A stretch of DNA of 13,463 nucleotides from JBIOJM01 sp044450785. GTDB lineage: Bacteria; Planctomycetota; Planctomycetia; Isosphaerales; Isosphaeraceae. The notes beneath the pieces are model-generated. The model had not been told where the DNA came from. It searched no databases and was given only the letters and a program-made list of their open reading frames with translations. The stretch spans positions 1 to 13,463 of the forward strand of contig JBIOJM010000284.1 of the NCBI GenBank assembly GCA_044450785.1, read 5' to 3'. The position numbers were made by a program, and so were the translations under genes. Shown piece by piece: positions 13,086 through 13,463 of the stretch. Positions within the stretch are counted from its first letter, which is position 1. Every line of letters starts with the position of its first letter.

Positions 13086-13394
13086 ATGCGTTCCTTCCTT
13101 CGGAATTCCGTGCTCGCGGCTTCCTGCCTGGTCATGGGCTGGTCGTTCGCGGGCTGTGGTTCAGGCGAAGACGAATCGGGCAAGATGGGCGGCGCGACGG
13201 GCAAGATGGACAGCGGCGCCATGGACAAAGGCAAGATGGGTGGCGGTGCCATGGACAAAGGCAAGATGGACGGCGGCGCCATGGACAAAGGCAAGATGGA
13301 CGGCGGCGCCATGGACAAAGGCAAAATGGACGGTGCCATGGACAAAGGCAAGATGGGTGGCGGTGCCATGGACAAAGGCAAAATGGACAAATAA
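13086..13394 (+). CDS. Lipoprotein made of MDKGKM(D/G)GGA repeats
   Basis: From the ATG at 13086 (CAGGAG six bases upstream; an ATG at 13080 lies too close to it) the product has 102 residues. A signal peptide MRSFLRNSVLAASCLVMGW ends in the lipobox F-A-G-C, with the lipidated Cys at residue 24, so the mature protein should be membrane-anchored. After a short 'GSGEDESGKMGGATGKMD' stretch come six decapeptide units of the form G-A-M-D-K-G-K-M-(D/G)-G, ending M-D-K. The tail alternates Met, Lys, Asp and Gly, has no aromatic residue or further Cys, and is probably unstructured. Met-rich exported proteins can bind copper, but the M-D-K pattern is not an established copper site. Function unknown. 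Confidence 0.8.
   Translation: MRSFLRNSVLAASCLVMGWSFAGCGSGEDESGKMGGATGKMDSGAMDKGKMGGGAMDKGKMDGGAMDKGKMDGGAMDKGKMDGAMDKGKMGGGAMDKGKMDK
13215..13394 (+). repeat. Tandem 30-bp coding repeat, six units
   Basis: Units start at 13215, 13245, 13275, 13305, 13332 and 13362. Five are 30 bases and the one at 13305 is 27, having lost one Gly codon. Copies are nearly identical, differing mainly in GGT/GGC, AAG/AAA and the GAC/GGT codon after the second Met, so the array expanded recently or is kept uniform. All changes preserve the frame. Confidence 0.9.
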
Positions 13395-13408
13395 CCGTCC
13401 TGTGACAA

Positions 13409-13463
13409 CGCCCGGGGGGGGGGGCCCCGCCCCCCCGGGGGGGAGGGCGAGATTATTAAAAAA
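13409..13463. other. Low-complexity G/C homopolymer end, probable contig edge
   Basis: After the lipoprotein stop comes a run of 11 G, then CCCC, G, a run of 7 C, and another G-run, closing with ATTATTAAAAAA. CGCCC (13409-13413) and GGGCG (13445-13449) can pair, so a strong GC-rich terminator hairpin may have stalled the assembly here. The exact base counts should not be trusted. Confidence 0.55.

Noticed and set aside
13215..13394. Possible CRISPR array because of regular 30-bp units
   Set aside because: The units are contiguous with no spacers and code in frame for a decapeptide.
13073..13408. Minus-strand ORF of 111 codons antisense to the repeat lipoprotein
   Set aside because: It only reflects the repeat read backwards (Pro/Ser/Ile/Leu/Met pattern); the plus strand has the ribosome binding site and lipobox.

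Overview
The window is GC-rich and most of its coding sequence has strongly GC-biased third codon positions. It reads like a planctomycete genome, probably of the Isosphaeraceae type. The clues are the cytoplasm-to-membrane motif before the single helix of the 3794-4258 protein, Uma2-family genes, a large GAF-PAS sigma-54 activator next to a STAS protein, dispersed palindromic repeats and abundant gene remnants. The lineage is inferred from style, not from a marker gene. The right edge collapses into G/C homopolymers and an A-run, so it is probably a contig end.

Left block (1-2941, minus strand). A likely operon runs leftward: a TPR-like protein, ispE (isoprenoid precursor kinase) and spoVG. 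It closes with a 13-bp perfect hairpin followed by a T-rich tract at 318-368. The SpoVG carries a zinc-ribbon-like insertion. Beyond the terminator the first 43 codons of an alpha/beta hydrolase run off the window.

Middle block (2942-6511) is accessory and eroded. It has an 89-bp nested palindromic element, an alpha/beta hydrolase with an apparent in-frame internal deletion, a one-helix membrane protein, an ORF with a ribosomal-L12-like C-terminal segment behind a 14-bp palindrome, two orphan coding remnants, a complete Uma2 gene followed by a truncated second Uma2, and another hairpin-rich repeat.

Right-middle (6512-8883, minus). A multi-helix HdeD-like membrane region is followed by a metallophosphoesterase. 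The two appear to be one gene of about 790 codons broken by a single missing G near 7662.

Right block (9079-13394, plus). An intact sigma-54 activator is followed by a decayed STAS remnant, a leader with a small hairpin, and a secreted protein. Then comes a 51-codon remnant of the C-terminus of a second activator, a consensus-like -24/-12 sigma-54 promoter, an intact STAS gene with a terminator, the same leader hairpin at the same distance from the start codon, and a lipoprotein built of decapeptide repeats. I read this as a duplicated activator-STAS-leader-exported protein module in which each copy lost a different part. The surviving activator may now drive the surviving STAS gene. This is the most interesting structure in the window.
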